Shown here: piece by piece, positions 32,746-45,782 of the stretch
Layout: each line of letters starts with the position of its first letter
How positions within the stretch are numbered: position 1 is the stretch's first letter
NCBI GenBank assembly: GCA_020465985.1
Contig: JAANYP010002078.1
Coordinates: 670,687-734,686 of the forward strand
Length of the DNA stretch: 64,000 nt
Direction of reading: 5' to 3'
From: Centrapalus pauciflorus
Taxonomy: Eukaryota > Streptophyta > Magnoliopsida > Asterales > Asteraceae
Translations under genes and position numbers: made by a program
Notes under the pieces: generated by a model
Told to the model about the DNA's origin: nothing
The model's database searches: none
The model's input: only the letters and a program-made list of their open reading frames with translations

Positions 32746-34106
32746 ATGTATATTTTTATTATATTCTTATTTGAAGTTGTTATTATCATTACCATTATGA
32801 TCAATCAATCAAAATCATTAGTAGTTGTTAAAAGTTGAAACCATTCACATTTAGTAGGTTTAAATAGTGTATTTAGAGTGTAGGGGACATCCTTATTTTT
32901 TTCATCTTTTAATTTCTTTTTACAAGTAACGATTAATCTTTGTTGCCGCACCAGCATCAACAAACTTTACAAACCATCTTTTGTCATGTCACGTCATAAA
33001 ATGTCATGTGATCTCAACAATTTATAAATAATTATCAAAATATGAACAAAGCCAGTGGAATTTATGAAAAATCTAAAGGGCTGAAATGCAAAACAAAAGT
33101 ACAAAATGTTATGTGTGTGGACATGCAACGTCAGTACAAATGGGATGCAGAAACAAACCGATATCAATCTAAAAATAATAGAAATAGACAAAAAAAAAAA
33201 AAAAAAAAACAACAACAACAACGATGTGACATCCACAAACCTCCATAAACGACTGATGCGGATGCTGTATGCCCATACAAATTCGTTTGTTCTAAACATG
33301 AGAGATGAGACCCACATGGTTTGAATTTTTCTACAAATTACTTTGAATGGTTTATATATTATTGTTTTATAGGTTGGATATACTTTTTTGTTTTTATTTA
33401 CTTTTGTTTTTTATCATAATTTAAAAATTGCTGATATCACAAAGGACAATTCTATACACGCCCCCCTTCAGTTGCTAATCACACTCAGAGGAGATTAACT
33501 TTTAATGATTGAGTCTCACGTCATTAACAAAATTCATGTGAGTCCGAAGATGTGTGATTAGTAAAAATTAAGAAAACAGAGGTGTATATATAGCAATACC
33601 CTATGGCAAATTATTGACATAATAAAGTGGGGTTTGATAGTTTGTAGCTGTAAGGCAAGGAAGGAGAGAGAAGTGTAAAAGATTAATAGTAAGGTAATCT
33701 GAGTACAAAAGACTTGCAATTAATGTACGGTACACATCATTGAACTGGGGGCCCCAAAGGCCAAAACCCATGTCAAAATAATCAGAAGTATAGTTCATGT
33801 AAGACTCTTTTTGGTATACACAAAAGTGCAATTATATGTAAGAAAAAGGCATGAAAAGAAGATACAGTTGGTTTTCCCCTCGAAGGCTCAAAGCAACGGA
33901 GAGTACGTGGAGGTCGTGAGGCAGTATCTGAGGCTAATTTGGTCTGTAAAGGAGCATAACTTTGTAACTAAACATCATCAGTAGTAAATATACATATGTA
34001 TATTTTTGTTAGTGGAAATGCAACCACATCATTTGGAGATTTTGGTGCATTTCATCACTCATGTTGAAGTCCAAATCATTAAGCCCCTCATGCTGTCTGA
34101 TTGAGA
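32746..34106. other. Convergent spacer and 3' UTR of the OCRE/G-patch gene
   Basis: Contains an A-rich run with CAA repeats at 33188-33226, a probable MITE at 33443-33602 and, from about 33600, the likely 3' UTR of the minus-strand gene ending at 34107. No independent gene seen. Confidence 0.5.
33443..33602. mobile_element. Probable small MITE
   Basis: Left end GGACAATTCTATACACGCC is imperfectly matched by the reversed right end GGGTATTGCTATATATACAC, and CTAATCACAC motifs face each other inside. No clear target-site duplication. Confidence 0.35.
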
Positions 34107-37100
34107 TCAGATGTGCCTCCGTTTGCTGTTCTGATTCCATCCCAAACCCGAACTTCCTTTGTTTCCAACTGCCTGTATTGGCTCCGTTAAGCCCTTCATG
34201 CTGCTTCCAAGGGCATCTCCCTGCATCGTGTAAAAGCGATCTGGCATTAAGGTTAAAACTGTACAAGGTATGACCGAAGTTTTTCAGTATGCTTGGAAGT
34301 TGTACCAACTTTGTTTTTTCTATTTATTATTTTTATGTCTGGTAACATACAGCAGCTACGCCCTCTTATTAACCACAAACATTTCCTTTGAATAAATAAA
34401 ATAATATCCAAATTGACCCGTTTTCGCGAAAAATGGGTTACATCTCCCCTCTCTAATTATAGGTATTTAAATTTATATCGGCCAGCTGCAAGGCTGCATC
34501 CAACCGACGGATGAGGCTACATTATCACATCCTAATAATGAAAATATTGCTAAGAGTTATGCTTTTTTACCTCCTTCCAGCCCATGTTCTCTAGAAGTCT
34601 TCTGGCATAACTACCGACTCCAAATGACATGTTCAAGGCTTCGGCTGCAGCTTCTTCTGGGGTAGCAGAAACGGGAGACGAAGATGCAGAATCGTTATCA
34701 ACTGATTTCTTTTGTCCAGGACCGACACCATAACCACCATGCAGGGTTCTTCTCTCAGCAGCCCTGTCTCTATATGCATGGCCCTTATGCTGAAAACACA
34801 GCATAACATTAGTTAACAAGAAACATAAAGATAACAAAATAGATATGACATAATGCAGTATATAGCGAAAGCTTTTAGAACCAAAATGAAAATGTTTAGC
34901 TATCACGAAAACAAGTGGAAAGGTACATTAAAGAATTTTAAAATGGATAAACTGGTGATTGCATGCCAACCTACTCCATTTTGGCTCATACAAAACACCA
35001 CATGTTTTGGCCTCAACCCAACCCAAGTGACTAGAACATTTTGATCTCCATCTCATCATGATAACTCATACTTTATCAACGCCACAAATAGTCATGACAA
35101 TTTGACATCGAAAAATAGAAAAGCAACTCTCAAATAACTTTCATCTTAGGGTACCTAAATCTAGAAGATGTAGCATATACTTGTTTATGCAGAAAAAACA
35201 ATATTCTGTACTTTATTACTTTTGCAAAGATCACCTTTTCACTTGAAGAGAGATCCTTTGCTGATCCAACTTTGTCATCACAGGCTCCTGTTTTGGGTTC
35301 ACTATGCCGACTTGACTCGGTTAGTGGCAATGTATCCTTCTCAGTTGATAGTTCCGGGAAGCCCCAATCTTTTGTTGGGTTTGAGGAATCATAAGATGAC
35401 AAGGAAGCTAAATAAGCAACTTTTGGACTCCTCAATTTGTATACTCGACCTGATCTAACTCTTACGAGGTCAAGATGCACTTCACATATTGGAGCAGTTT
35501 TCAATAAGCGACCACTTGAAGGCATTGAGGGATGAAGTTTAGTGGACCGTCTCACTAACCGCCCTACCAATCTGCATATGCGACCTTTTCCGCTCTTTTT
35601 CTTTGCTGTTACCATTGACCAATCCCACAAGTCCACAACTGCACAATCTAGTACAAGTTTTTTGTCCGGTTGGATTGCCTGACCATATTGTGCACGCCAC
35701 ATTTCTTCCTCTCCAAAAGGATCTACAAACCAACGGAAAGGGCAACAAAAATGCTTCAAATGATTAATGGTGCACGAGCAGAGTGTTATGCATTTGGATG
35801 TGTGTTGCAACCTGATTATCAATATTGTGATTTCAAGTCACAAATTAAGTAAGCTAGTTTAGGTTCTCATCTGATTATAGTGACCTCAAGTCACTAATAA
35901 TATGTTTTTAGTGTTTGGATAAACTGATTCTGATTCATCTTATCTGATTATTGGGAAATCACATAATCAATCTTTGATAATCATTTTTAGGCGACTGAAA
36001 CATAACTGATTATCCAAACTCATGTCAATTAATCTATTGATTCTCTCAATAACCAGAATTTGCCAAAACACTACTATTAGATCATTACAACTTCAAACAA
36101 GATAAGCATATTCAAACATTATATCTGGCAACCAGTCTTGTTAAAGCTGATGATCAAATTCTTAATTTGTAATATCACATAATCACTTTCAAAACACACA
36201 TACAAACAAATAAGTATCTGCGTGTGAACAACCAGTAACTACAATAAAGGTCTAAATGTTAAGGAACAGGAATTGGGTAAATCAAATACCTTCATCTGAA
36301 GCAACTCCAGATCCATCAACTACTTCATGTGTCTCATCTGGGATCCATTCTCCTTCTTCCAGCTCTTCGGCATTGTCATTGTCATTGTCTACGCCTGGAG
36401 AAAGCTAGAGCTGTTTTAAATCTTGCTCTAACCACATAGCAATGTCTCTACAAAATGTTGAGGATGTAGGCTTCGTGGGTTCAAGAGGCAGCAGGCCTTT
36501 GTCCCACATTGATACTTAGATAATTCTAAATGTCCCACATTGGTGAAGAAGTTAAGCCTATTAGCATCTCTATATATATTGAAGCCTTGTACTTGTAATC
36601 ATTATCACTGAAATATAAACCCTAGTAGCCCCTGTGGATGTAGGTCAGTTTAGACTGAACCACATAAATACTTGTGTCGTTTATTTGTGTGCGTTTGTGT
36701 GATTAACCTACACAAAAGGTAATAGAAGATCTCTGACATACCATCAGCCAGAATATTTAAACCTGAGTCATCATCAAGCATTGTTGCACCAGAAGCACGA
36801 TCAATTGTTTGGTTGGAATAGCCAGACAAATAAAGTTCAATAAGTGTGTCTTCTAACCTAAAAACATTTAAACACATACATTTAGAAAACTCTACAAAAA
36901 ATAATAATGAAATTTAAGTGACCAACTAACCAAGAGAATTATATTTCCAGATAAAAGAAATAACTACTGAGCAACAGATGTACCATTCAGAAGGCGGTGG
37001 TAGATTTTCAGGCAGACCATTGGTTATGCACTCCGTATCAACTGCAAACAGTATCATGTTTTGTTTGCAACTAATCAACCATCAGCATTAGTGTCTTAAT

Positions 37101-38647
37101 GTCAAATACATACACACACACAAACATATATCGTATATATGAAGCACAAAAATGATGCTGCAAAGCACATGCAATGTTGTTTGATAAAATTGAACCAAGT
37201 ATATGATTTCATACTTGGAGTCAATTCAAATAACTAATATACTTTATTTTTGTCGTAGAAAACATTTGAGTTAATAGCCAAACCCTGTAATATTTGAAAA
37301 GTAAGACTTAACCTCAGGAGTAGAAAATGGTATATACATTTGATGTTTTACTCAAAATTTTTTTTTTTATATATGGTATACATGTATTATGAAAATCACC
37401 TATTGGTTCACTGGGAACTTCCTCTGCTACATAACCTTCAATTTCACCGTCTTCAAACTTGACATCATTTGTATCGCAAAGCACATCCTGGTAGGACTGG
37501 TCATGAATGAGATTATCACCGACAGTACCTATGTCCTGATTAGCTTCGGACTGATGTGCCTAAAACACCCAAAAAAAACTCAATATTGTTACAATACACC
37601 AACAAATTTAGAATAAAGATAAACAAAACACCAAAAACTCCAGAGGCAGAGGAAGAGATTTGAGCTCACCTGGTCCGTTTCCCATGGCACATAATTCCCA
37701 TTTTCGAATTTGTAGTAAAGACCATCTTTGCTGCTATAATACCAGCCCACAGTAGGGTCATGATAAAACCCACTACTGCAAGAAAAGAAGGGTGTTCCCA
37801 CTTTAATATTGCAAAATAAAACCAAAAACTCATTCATCCCTTCTCCCAAAAGAATTATCCCCAATTCATAATGAATCAATGGCAGGTTTGACCATCACTC
37901 TAACCTATTGTCTCTAAACTTATAAATTTTAAATCTTTTTGTGAATCCTTTCACATTGACAGGCCATCACTTTTTTGCATATAACTACTACGTGTAACTT
38001 CTAGTTCTAACCTCCCTGGTGTTTTTGCCTACCTAATAATATGAAATCCTCTATGAAGTTCAAAAGAGATCCATTGATCAATACAGGTTACATATGAATG
38101 AAATTTTGAAGTCAGTATAGTAAGAGAAAATGAAGCACTGAAGGTTCATGTACATATAAATTGTAACATAGACACAACCCTAGCTCACTCATAAACATGA
38201 ATCACCAAAACTAAGATATGCAAAACAAAATCAGACTTCAAATATACAGATAACATCAAGTCATCAACATGAATATATTGCACACGATGATCGACTCAGT
38301 AATTAATATCATCTTTTCAATATAACCCTAGCTTGCTCATAAATACTACGAGTCACCAAAACTAATCAAAATCAAGACAAACAGACAAAATCAAACCATG
38401 AACATTCAGATATTTTCAACATGAATACATCACACAAAGAAAATCAAGTCAGGTAATTGATATCATATCTATCAAGAAGTTCAAAAACTATTGAAATCGC
38501 TCACGACGATGGGGAATTTAACGAATATTAAAAATGAAAATTCCAAGAATTCATTTCGAACCTGACATGGTAATACAACTGCGACTGTTCATCCCATTGA
38601 AAGGAATCTTCGTTTTCTTGAAAATGGAGTTCGTTGGTTCCCGCCAT
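34107..38647 (-). CDS. OCRE- and G-patch-domain protein (probable RNA-processing factor)
   Basis: Nine GT-AG exons on the minus strand, in order: 38647-38562, 37775-37670, 37559-37400, 37041-36984, 36857-36742, 36394-36290, 35722-35235, 34789-34571, 34220-34107. The sum is 1452 nt, 483 aa, phases consistent. Residues about 15-66 form an OCRE (octamer-repeat) domain: FQWDEQSQLYYH, SSGFYHDPTVGWYYSSKDGL, YYKFENGNYVPWE. A conserved middle block follows: EWLEDTLIELYLSGYSNQTI, EEGEWIPDE, DPFGEEEMWRAQYGQA. The basic motif HKGHAYRDRAAERRTLHGGY-GVGPGQK precedes a G-patch (about 426-472: SYARRLLENMGWKE then GLTEPIQAVGNKGSSGLGW). The architecture recalls AGGF1/D111-type proteins, but no FHA domain is evident. 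OCRE and G-patch proteins act in pre-mRNA splicing; the exact role is not assigned. The G-patch is split by the last intron. Without that splice, translation would stop nine codons later. A solo LTR sits in intron 5. Confidence 0.85.
36456..36712. mobile_element. Solo LTR in intron 5 of the OCRE/G-patch gene
   Basis: The 257-bp unit opens TGTTGAGGATGTAGG and closes ACCTACA, with an internal TATATATA (about 36570). It is flanked by a perfect 5-bp duplication CAAAA (36451-36455 and 36713-36717). No internal retroelement sequence remains. It fills most of the 36395-36741 intron. Confidence 0.8.
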
Positions 38648-41600
38648 ATGTAAATCCCCTTTCCTCCTCCGCCATCCGCCGTCTGCCGTCCCACTGGGAA
38701 AGTTTCGGCTGTTATGCTTGGATAGTCGATTAGTCGGTACTCGGTAACTCGGTTATGCGATAATTCTGTCTAACATAAATTTGGGCCATACAAATTTAAA
38801 GACCCAAAAGATAGCCCATTTAAAGCCCAAATTGCCTCCAATCCGGTTTTCTATATAATTTTCGACCCGGTTTTGAAATCCAGATAAATCTAAATCCGGA
38901 CTGGTTTAAGAAAATTTTGCTTGCATAAATATGGTTTTGAGTTAGTTTCGGATCAGATATTCAAATTTTATATGCACCTCTATTCTTAACTAACCCAAAA
39001 AAAACATAATCTGTAACCAGTTTAATGCTCGTATTTTTATTGTATGTCTTACGAAATAATATATACTTGTGTATTGTAAAATGCTAAGTAATAAACTGTA
39101 ACAATTTTAAAAGCTAAACATAGATACTCTTTAAATCTACTCTTAAATCTATACATTTGTCCACAAAAGGACTCGAACCCCAAACCTTGAAATCAATTTT
39201 AAGACTTAACATTGTTAGACTAAAAGCCCTTTGGTACGTAATTTCTTAATAAATACTAGTCCATATATAACCTGCATCATATAAGAAGAAAGTATTTCTA
39301 TGAGAATGTGAAAACAAATCTTTTGACTATTTTCATCTAAGAAGTAAATACTGAGATTATTAAACTTTTGTTATCTTTATAAAAAATGATATTTTGGCTT
39401 ATTAATAACTTTTCCATGAACTGATGAGATAATATTATGAAACATAACAAAAGCAAACCATATCTTACAACCAAATCCATACTTGATACTTGTATGTTAA
39501 AACTTTCCTATATATCAAGAAACACCCCCTGCAAAATTAATAAACAATCTTTGGACATTCTTGATGCTTAAAGGTTAAAACCTTATTATTTCAAGATTCA
39601 TATAAACAAATCTCTCTTGTGGCTGCATTGCATTGAAGTGAAAAGCTAGCATTAAAAAATGTATATATAGTTACATATTGTTGTTGATGTTATTCATCAA
39701 TGTTCAATGATTGAAACATGGAAAGCTTGATTTTTCCATGGCCATGGATGCTTTCTATAACGTCGAGAAGGATCAAAATGAGAATGAGATAGCACAGGTT
39801 TGCAATAGGCCTGCAATTGTTGTTATCTTCAAGGTCGAGGGAATTTCTCAAGATCCAAATGCTGATGAGGTTGTTGATTTACTTATCAATCTTGATCAGT
39901 ATACTATTCCATTACATCGATAAATTCGATCATAGTATTTATTAAGTTTTCCTTTATTTATCCAGTGGTTATACATTTTTTCTTGCAATAGGTACTTAGT
40001 TAACCTGCAAACAATATACAAACGGTGAAAGTACTTACCTGGTACTATTTTTTGTGTTGATATCGTAGTATAGTTTGCATGTTAAAAACTACCTATTATA
40101 TGTATTCAAAAAAATAATAAGCATCGGATGGATACAAAAAGAAATACAATGCATAAATGGAAACAACAATGAAGGTATAAAGTTTGTATGTGTCATTAGT
40201 CTTGTATATACATGTAGTTAGGTCCCTGCAGTGATGGTGGCTTACTGTTAGGGATATGAAACATAATGTGGGTTTAATGCATGTTCATGTATTTACATAT
40301 TTCACATGACTAGAGCAGTAAGCCTGAAAGCTTTCCCGTGTAACTACCAGACCAGGACCTGGATGAATTTAGTCCTTAATGTGTCCAGCATAACACCTTC
40401 TTAAAGCCACTCGCGGCATACTGAAAGCATTCGGTGGGTTAACTTATCGGTGGGTTTAATACATGTTCATGTTAGAAGTAACATAAGTCCGACCATTATT
40501 TTGAATAAGGAACACAAATACTAGATGTTCAATGACTTCAATCTCAGTAGCATAGTGCAAAATCATATCAACTTATAAATAACAATTACTCTTGGCAGTC
40601 ATATGGTTTGATGACAGACTACTTGAAATGGGGCTACATAAATGGGTAGCGGTTGCATACAAGTTTGATGACGGAAAGCCTTGCATTGAGGTTGAGACTT
40701 TTAACAACCTAGATGGTTGTATTAAGAAGGCTGTAGTGAATGGAGATAAATGAAGTTTGTCTCATTAATACCGGCACAGTATACAATTATACATCAATAA
40801 CGACCCTGTGGACTACATATCATGCTATTCACTGTCTCCAAATTTAAGCAAGGGTCATGCTGGTAATTGTGTCGGGGCAGTAGTTTATTTTTGAATGGTT
40901 AGTAAAGCATAAAACTGAATTTATTTCGAGAATTTGAAGGTAATTATTGATGTGTTGACATTGGGCTCGTGTTAAAGAAATATAGATTGGTAAGAAAATA
41001 ACCAAATTTATTGAGAGGTTAACAACATCTGTGTGTCAAAAGATTCATACATTCGAGATGCCATGATTTTGGAAGCTTGTATCCTATTTTTGACCATGCT
41101 AACCTAGAAGAAACAGAAAGACTAGAGCTATGAGCTTACGGTAAAAGGATGGAAGAAACTCAAAGAAGTGTAGATCATACCAAATTCTTCAGTTTGCTTG
41201 AGTTTCCCCTCTAGCCATCTTCCTTTAGCGGACAATTTTTTAGATGATTTTCTGATAGAATAAACTACAATTATTTTCATGAAGTAGAAACTACAGTCTA
41301 CAGAGTTGGTATGTATTACCATTTTTGTTTCTTCGTATTTTTGTAGCATTTGCTTGGTTGAAATGTAAGAAAGACGTTGATGATAATAAAAGGTTCCTTT
41401 GAGGTCGTAGGATAGTGACCAAAGGTGGGAAATACTTTGGAAAAGTACTAAATACGTGATGGTTGGCATGTTGAGCCGATATGAATTAACTAAAAGTTTT
41501 CGATTCTTTTTACTATTTCAGTTGCGAAAAGATGATGGGAAAATCAAATGTCTATCTATTTATAAGTTTTAAGATAGTAATGAACTAGTGATGATATCAC

Positions 41601-41837
41601 AAACATATTGATTCTTCGTTTAGCATGGTCAATGATGATTTTCTTTGTTAACATAAAGGATTATGATAATGTTATTCGGCTCAATTACATGCCTATAAAG
41701 CTTTCAAACTAAAAATACACAAGAGTAGCAGAATAAAGTAATTAAGATATGAGGCTCACTGCATATATATAAAACTATCCTACTGACGGACCTCACATTT
41801 AACCTAAAGTTGGAAGTAACAACTTTCGTATGGGGTT
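38648..41837. other. Divergent promoter region and spacer; two unrecognised short open stretches
   Basis: The OCRE gene promoter lies just above 38648. At 39711-39923 (plus) a 70-codon open frame starts MKHGKLDFSMAMDAFYNVEK. At about 40600-40754 (plus) another open stretch reads VAVAYKFDDGKPCIEVETFN before a TGA. I recognise neither; they could be exons of one decayed gene, but no convincing splice path joins them. A SINE-like unit is at 39150-39245. The rest is AT-rich, and 40950-41800 should include the AP-1 mu 3' UTR. Confidence 0.4.
39150..39245 (-). mobile_element. Probable tRNA-derived SINE fragment
   Basis: On the minus strand GGCTTTTAGTCTAACAATG (A-box-like) is followed about 40 bp later by GGGTTCGAGTCC, a good B box. 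Spacing fits a tRNA-type promoter, but no cloverleaf forms. Ends not defined. Confidence 0.4.
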
Positions 41838-44800
41838 TCACTGTATTCGTATTTCGTATTCACCAGCCATTGTTATGTATCTCACCCATGGCAGCGTCTG
41901 GTATGCATTTTTTTCAATAACTTTGAGGTGACGAACCTGCAGCCATAAAGTATGTTGTATATGCACATTATAAAATAATGAGCAAGGTTCCCAATAGGTA
42001 CTTGTAGTATATACATATGTAGAAACGCATACCTGAATCCCGGATATAGTAAAATATGGTATTTCAAACTTCACGCGTATAGGAGCTTTTCTGTCAGGAG
42101 TTCCATCTTCATAATTTACACTAGGGAGTGTAAATTCTGCCCCTAACATGTACTCCTGCGGTTGTTGATGTCGAATGTTGAAGGAAAAGCCTTTACAACA
42201 ATGCAAAATTCATAGTTCATTTCTTATGTACCTTGTCACCAGGGAAGGTTTTGATTCTCCATATAAGTGAATCCTTTTCAGGAGCATATGAAGCATTTCC
42301 CATTGATGTTCGAACGACAGGTTTTGTAGCATCGGATGGTACAGGTATGTCAATTTGGACATTTGTGGCATTGCTGTATTAAGAATTGGTTATCGGAGTC
42401 AAACTTTGACTTGGACAATTCTATTATATTATACAAACGATATTATCACCTAGTTGATGGGTTCCTACCTAAGGCTAATGTGGACAATTGGTTAGTTTAT
42501 AAAGTTTTGATTCCACACGACGGTCGTTTACATTAATAAAATCATTTAAATTTGAATCAAAACTATATATATTTTCACCACAGTTTTTCAATGTAAAAAA
42601 CCTTAGGCTATTAAAATTAAGTTTAACATGAGCTAATTTGTATTAAAATGAGCAAAGATATAACTCAACATGTTGTTTGTTTGTTTATCTTTGGGTTGCT
42701 CATGGTTATTCTCATATACTACAGTCTAATTAATATAATACAGTATAAAATATTTTATGTGATTAACAAGGCTCATTAATTATATGCTATAACGCATACC
42801 TTCGCTCTCTGAATTGGCTTCTAGCTTTTACAAGCATCTCAATCCTACTTCTTGCATGCCTTTCTATTTGAGCCTCAACCCAAATGAGAGGTTTCACCTA
42901 GAGCCACATGAAGTAAAATAAGAAGAAATAATCTCAAATTCTGAGGTTAATCATATAACAGGATTTATATCAAGTGAGAATGAAGCTTGAGTGAGTTGCC
43001 GCAAGTCAATGGACACAAAGGTTAAATGCATATGGTGCATGACCCACTGAAAAGCAACCAAAACAGACATGACATAGACATGAAACATGTCATTATGAAC
43101 AGTGCATATGACTGAAGGTAACCTGGGTACTGAGTCTATATGTCATCAGATCAAATGATCCATCTGGAGGAATAAATGATATTGTGCGATCACTTTCAAA
43201 CCGAGCCAGACGTACACACCTATTGAAAATAACAATTAACTAAGCTTGAAGAATGATTGCCTAGTTAAGAAACCAAATTTGCAACTCAAGCAATCATTTG
43301 TTTAGTAACAAGCCAGTTGATAAAAAGAGCATTAATTAATATTGAAATGCTTACTGATGAAATCTAACATCGTCCAAATCAATGGATTTTCCTTTTGTTG
43401 TTCGGCTTTGAGCATCCATTAGAACTCTATCATTAAGCCCAAGTTTGCACTCAGGCATTCCACTGTAAGAAACAACAACATATGTTTTGGTGTCACAAAT
43501 AAATGGAAAGGGATCCCCAGCACTATGTAGGACAATTGCCTACGTGTCAATATAATAATTATTTATGTAAATTGATTCCATACAACAATCACTTTTTTGA
43601 CTTGTAGATAAACTTGAAATTTATCAAATTTCATGCTCAAAACAAATCACTCCACACTTGTTCTCGAAATGTAATCAACTCCATGAATACATATAAGCTT
43701 ATGATCATGATTCTCGGTTCTAAGAAACAGCACAATGATCCTCATATCATCAACTATTATCTAAGGTTTTACAAGCTTTACCATGGTCATGTACATTGAC
43801 GATAAATTCGCCAAGAATAAACTTCACAACTTTCTCCTGCAATAATCAATGCTATAGTAACCATAACATGCGGCTAGCTAGGGCTTGGGAGGAGTACTTG
43901 TGTCTCTTACATTACCAACAAGATATATATAATTTTGTCAATATGTTTATACCATAATCAGCCAGTAGAAATATATTCATAATTGCCAACTAACAAAACA
44001 TGTTATGGTCTATCATGGCTTATTCACCCTAACTTGTAAATCAAACCATCCGGGTACGTATGTGTTAAACGATACATTACAATTAGAATTTCAAGAGGAC
44101 CTCAAACATGCTCTCATCTTTAATGCTCCAACAACTTCCGATCGAATTATCTGTCTGTTGTTGTTGACTAATATGTTAACACTTTCAATTACATCCAGAA
44201 ACACCTGATAGAAATAAAAATATTGCAATGTTAATATCAATGGCATAACAATATCATCAGAGGCCACATTCACAAGATATACCTACTTCATTCTTTTTGT
44301 AGTATATCCCTTCATTTCGCCAAGAGACTGCATTGGTAACAGCCATTGGAGGCCTTTGTGTAACTTCTAACTTATAAGCATCAGTCTTGATAAACTCACT
44401 TAGAATTACTGCTTCAGTATATTGTGGGTAACCAAAGTCCATCATCTCATCGAGTAATTCATACTGACAACATTTGTAAGCATGAGTTTCAAATGCGCAA
44501 TAGCTTAACCAATAAATAAGCTACAATGCAGGAGAAAAGTTTCATTCTTACAACTACAACAAAGTTATCTCTAAGAGATTCCTCTTCCAACTCTTCAAAA
44601 TAATATTCAAAAACCTGAACCATGTGAGAAACTATTAAGAAAACAGTGAAAAGCTTCAGGCAAAAGCAGAAGTGCAGAAAGTATAATTATTACCATGGAG
44701 TACAAGCAGTTTATCATACTTACATTAGCTAACCGGTGGAGAAATACAAGGAGACTAGCAACATTGCAGTTTTGCCGGGAAACTGCCATTAAGTAGACAT

Positions 44801-45311
44801 TGTTGTGTCGAATGTATATGTGAGAGACACCATTGTCAAAAACTACTGGACCTTGAGACTCTATATCCTCCTGTTAAATTTGTACATGTCCAGAATCAGC
44901 ATGAAGTTAAATCAGAAAAATATTTTTACATCCTCTAATAATTCTAATGACATTTTCAACCATCTACTAATTGATCCTGAATTACAATAGTACAAATATA
45001 TCACCACAACGTACTGTTAAAAATTCAACCATTCTATGCTATAAGCCTATAATCAAAGTCTGTATGTGCTTGAAGATGTTTGCTAGCCAAACAACCTAGA
45101 ACTTCCAATCTAATATTACGAGATTGAAATACATGCAAAAATAGATATGCACATTTGGATTAATACTAATAAAATGAAATACCTCGTTCTCAAGGAGTTT
45201 GGTGAAGAATCTCTCAGCTTCAACGGATGAAATATCACCACGATAATGACGACTGATCAAGCAACGTCCCTTGATGTCAAGAATAAAGAGCGCAGAAACG
45301 GCTCCTGCCAT
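41838..45311 (-). CDS. AP1M: AP-1 complex subunit mu (clathrin adaptor medium chain)
   Basis: Eleven GT-AG exons on the minus strand, in order: 45311-45183, 44870-44724, 44614-44552, 44463-44287, 44204-44101, 43462-43355, 43219-43123, 42897-42800, 42373-42232, 42155-42033, 41936-41838. The sum is 1287 nt, 428 aa, matching the usual length of AP-1 mu. The N-terminal longin-like domain has SALFILDIKGRCLISRHYRG and FFTKLLENE. Family blocks follow: SRQNCNVASLLVFLHRLAN, FEELEEESLRDNFVVV, YELLDEMMDFGYPQYTEA, TQRPPMAVTNAVSWR. The mu-homology domain carries VFLDVIESVNILVN, MPECKLGLNDR, RTISFIPPDGSFDLMTYRLS, KAPIRVKFEIPYFTISGIQ, ending PWVRYITMAGEYEIRIQ. AP-1 mu binds YxxPhi sorting signals at the trans-Golgi network/early endosome (family knowledge). 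The N-terminal third departs more from the plant consensus than the mu-homology domain does. An AG at 45315 just before the ATG hints at a leader intron. Confidence 0.93.
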
Positions 45312-45782
45312 TGATCTGAGTCAAATGAACCACGATTGAGATCAAACGAACAATGTGTGAAAATAGTGAATTAGATTGAAGAAAATACAGTTTAATCAAG
45401 AGTATTCTTACAAATGAAGCAGTACAAATGACTAGGAGACGAATGTCAAAATCATAGAGCGGATTTGTTACAACGTGATTTTGCATTACAAATCACATGA
45501 TCGCAACTTCGGATTTCTCTTACAATCGCGGAAGTTTGGAAACGAAGGCAAACAAACGGGTGGAGAGAACCACCCACCAGAAATGGTAGTTACTGGTGTT
45601 CGTAAATTTCACAATTGCACCTTCTACTTTCACCTAGTGGTTGAAATTGGCTAAGATTATTTTGATGTTAAACAAATACTTATTTCTAAAAAAATTCAAT
45701 TAAAGACAATAGAATTGACGAGATAGTAATGAAATAAATTAGGAAATGGTAATATCTATCTGTAATATATAATTACTAATAA
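45312..45782. promoter_or_regulatory. AP-1 mu leader and promoter
   Basis: Minus-strand sequence above the ATG at 45311. TTGACTCAG|ATCA immediately precedes the start and could be a leader-intron acceptor. A possible donor, GATT|GTAAGAG, lies near 45527. Transcription probably begins around 45550-45600. No coding frame. Confidence 0.35.

Noticed and set aside
44091..44204. AP-1 mu exon 5 running into a stop (pseudogene suspicion)
   Set aside because: A GT donor after TTTGAG (44101/44100) restores the frame to SGMPECKLG in the next exon; the gene is intact.
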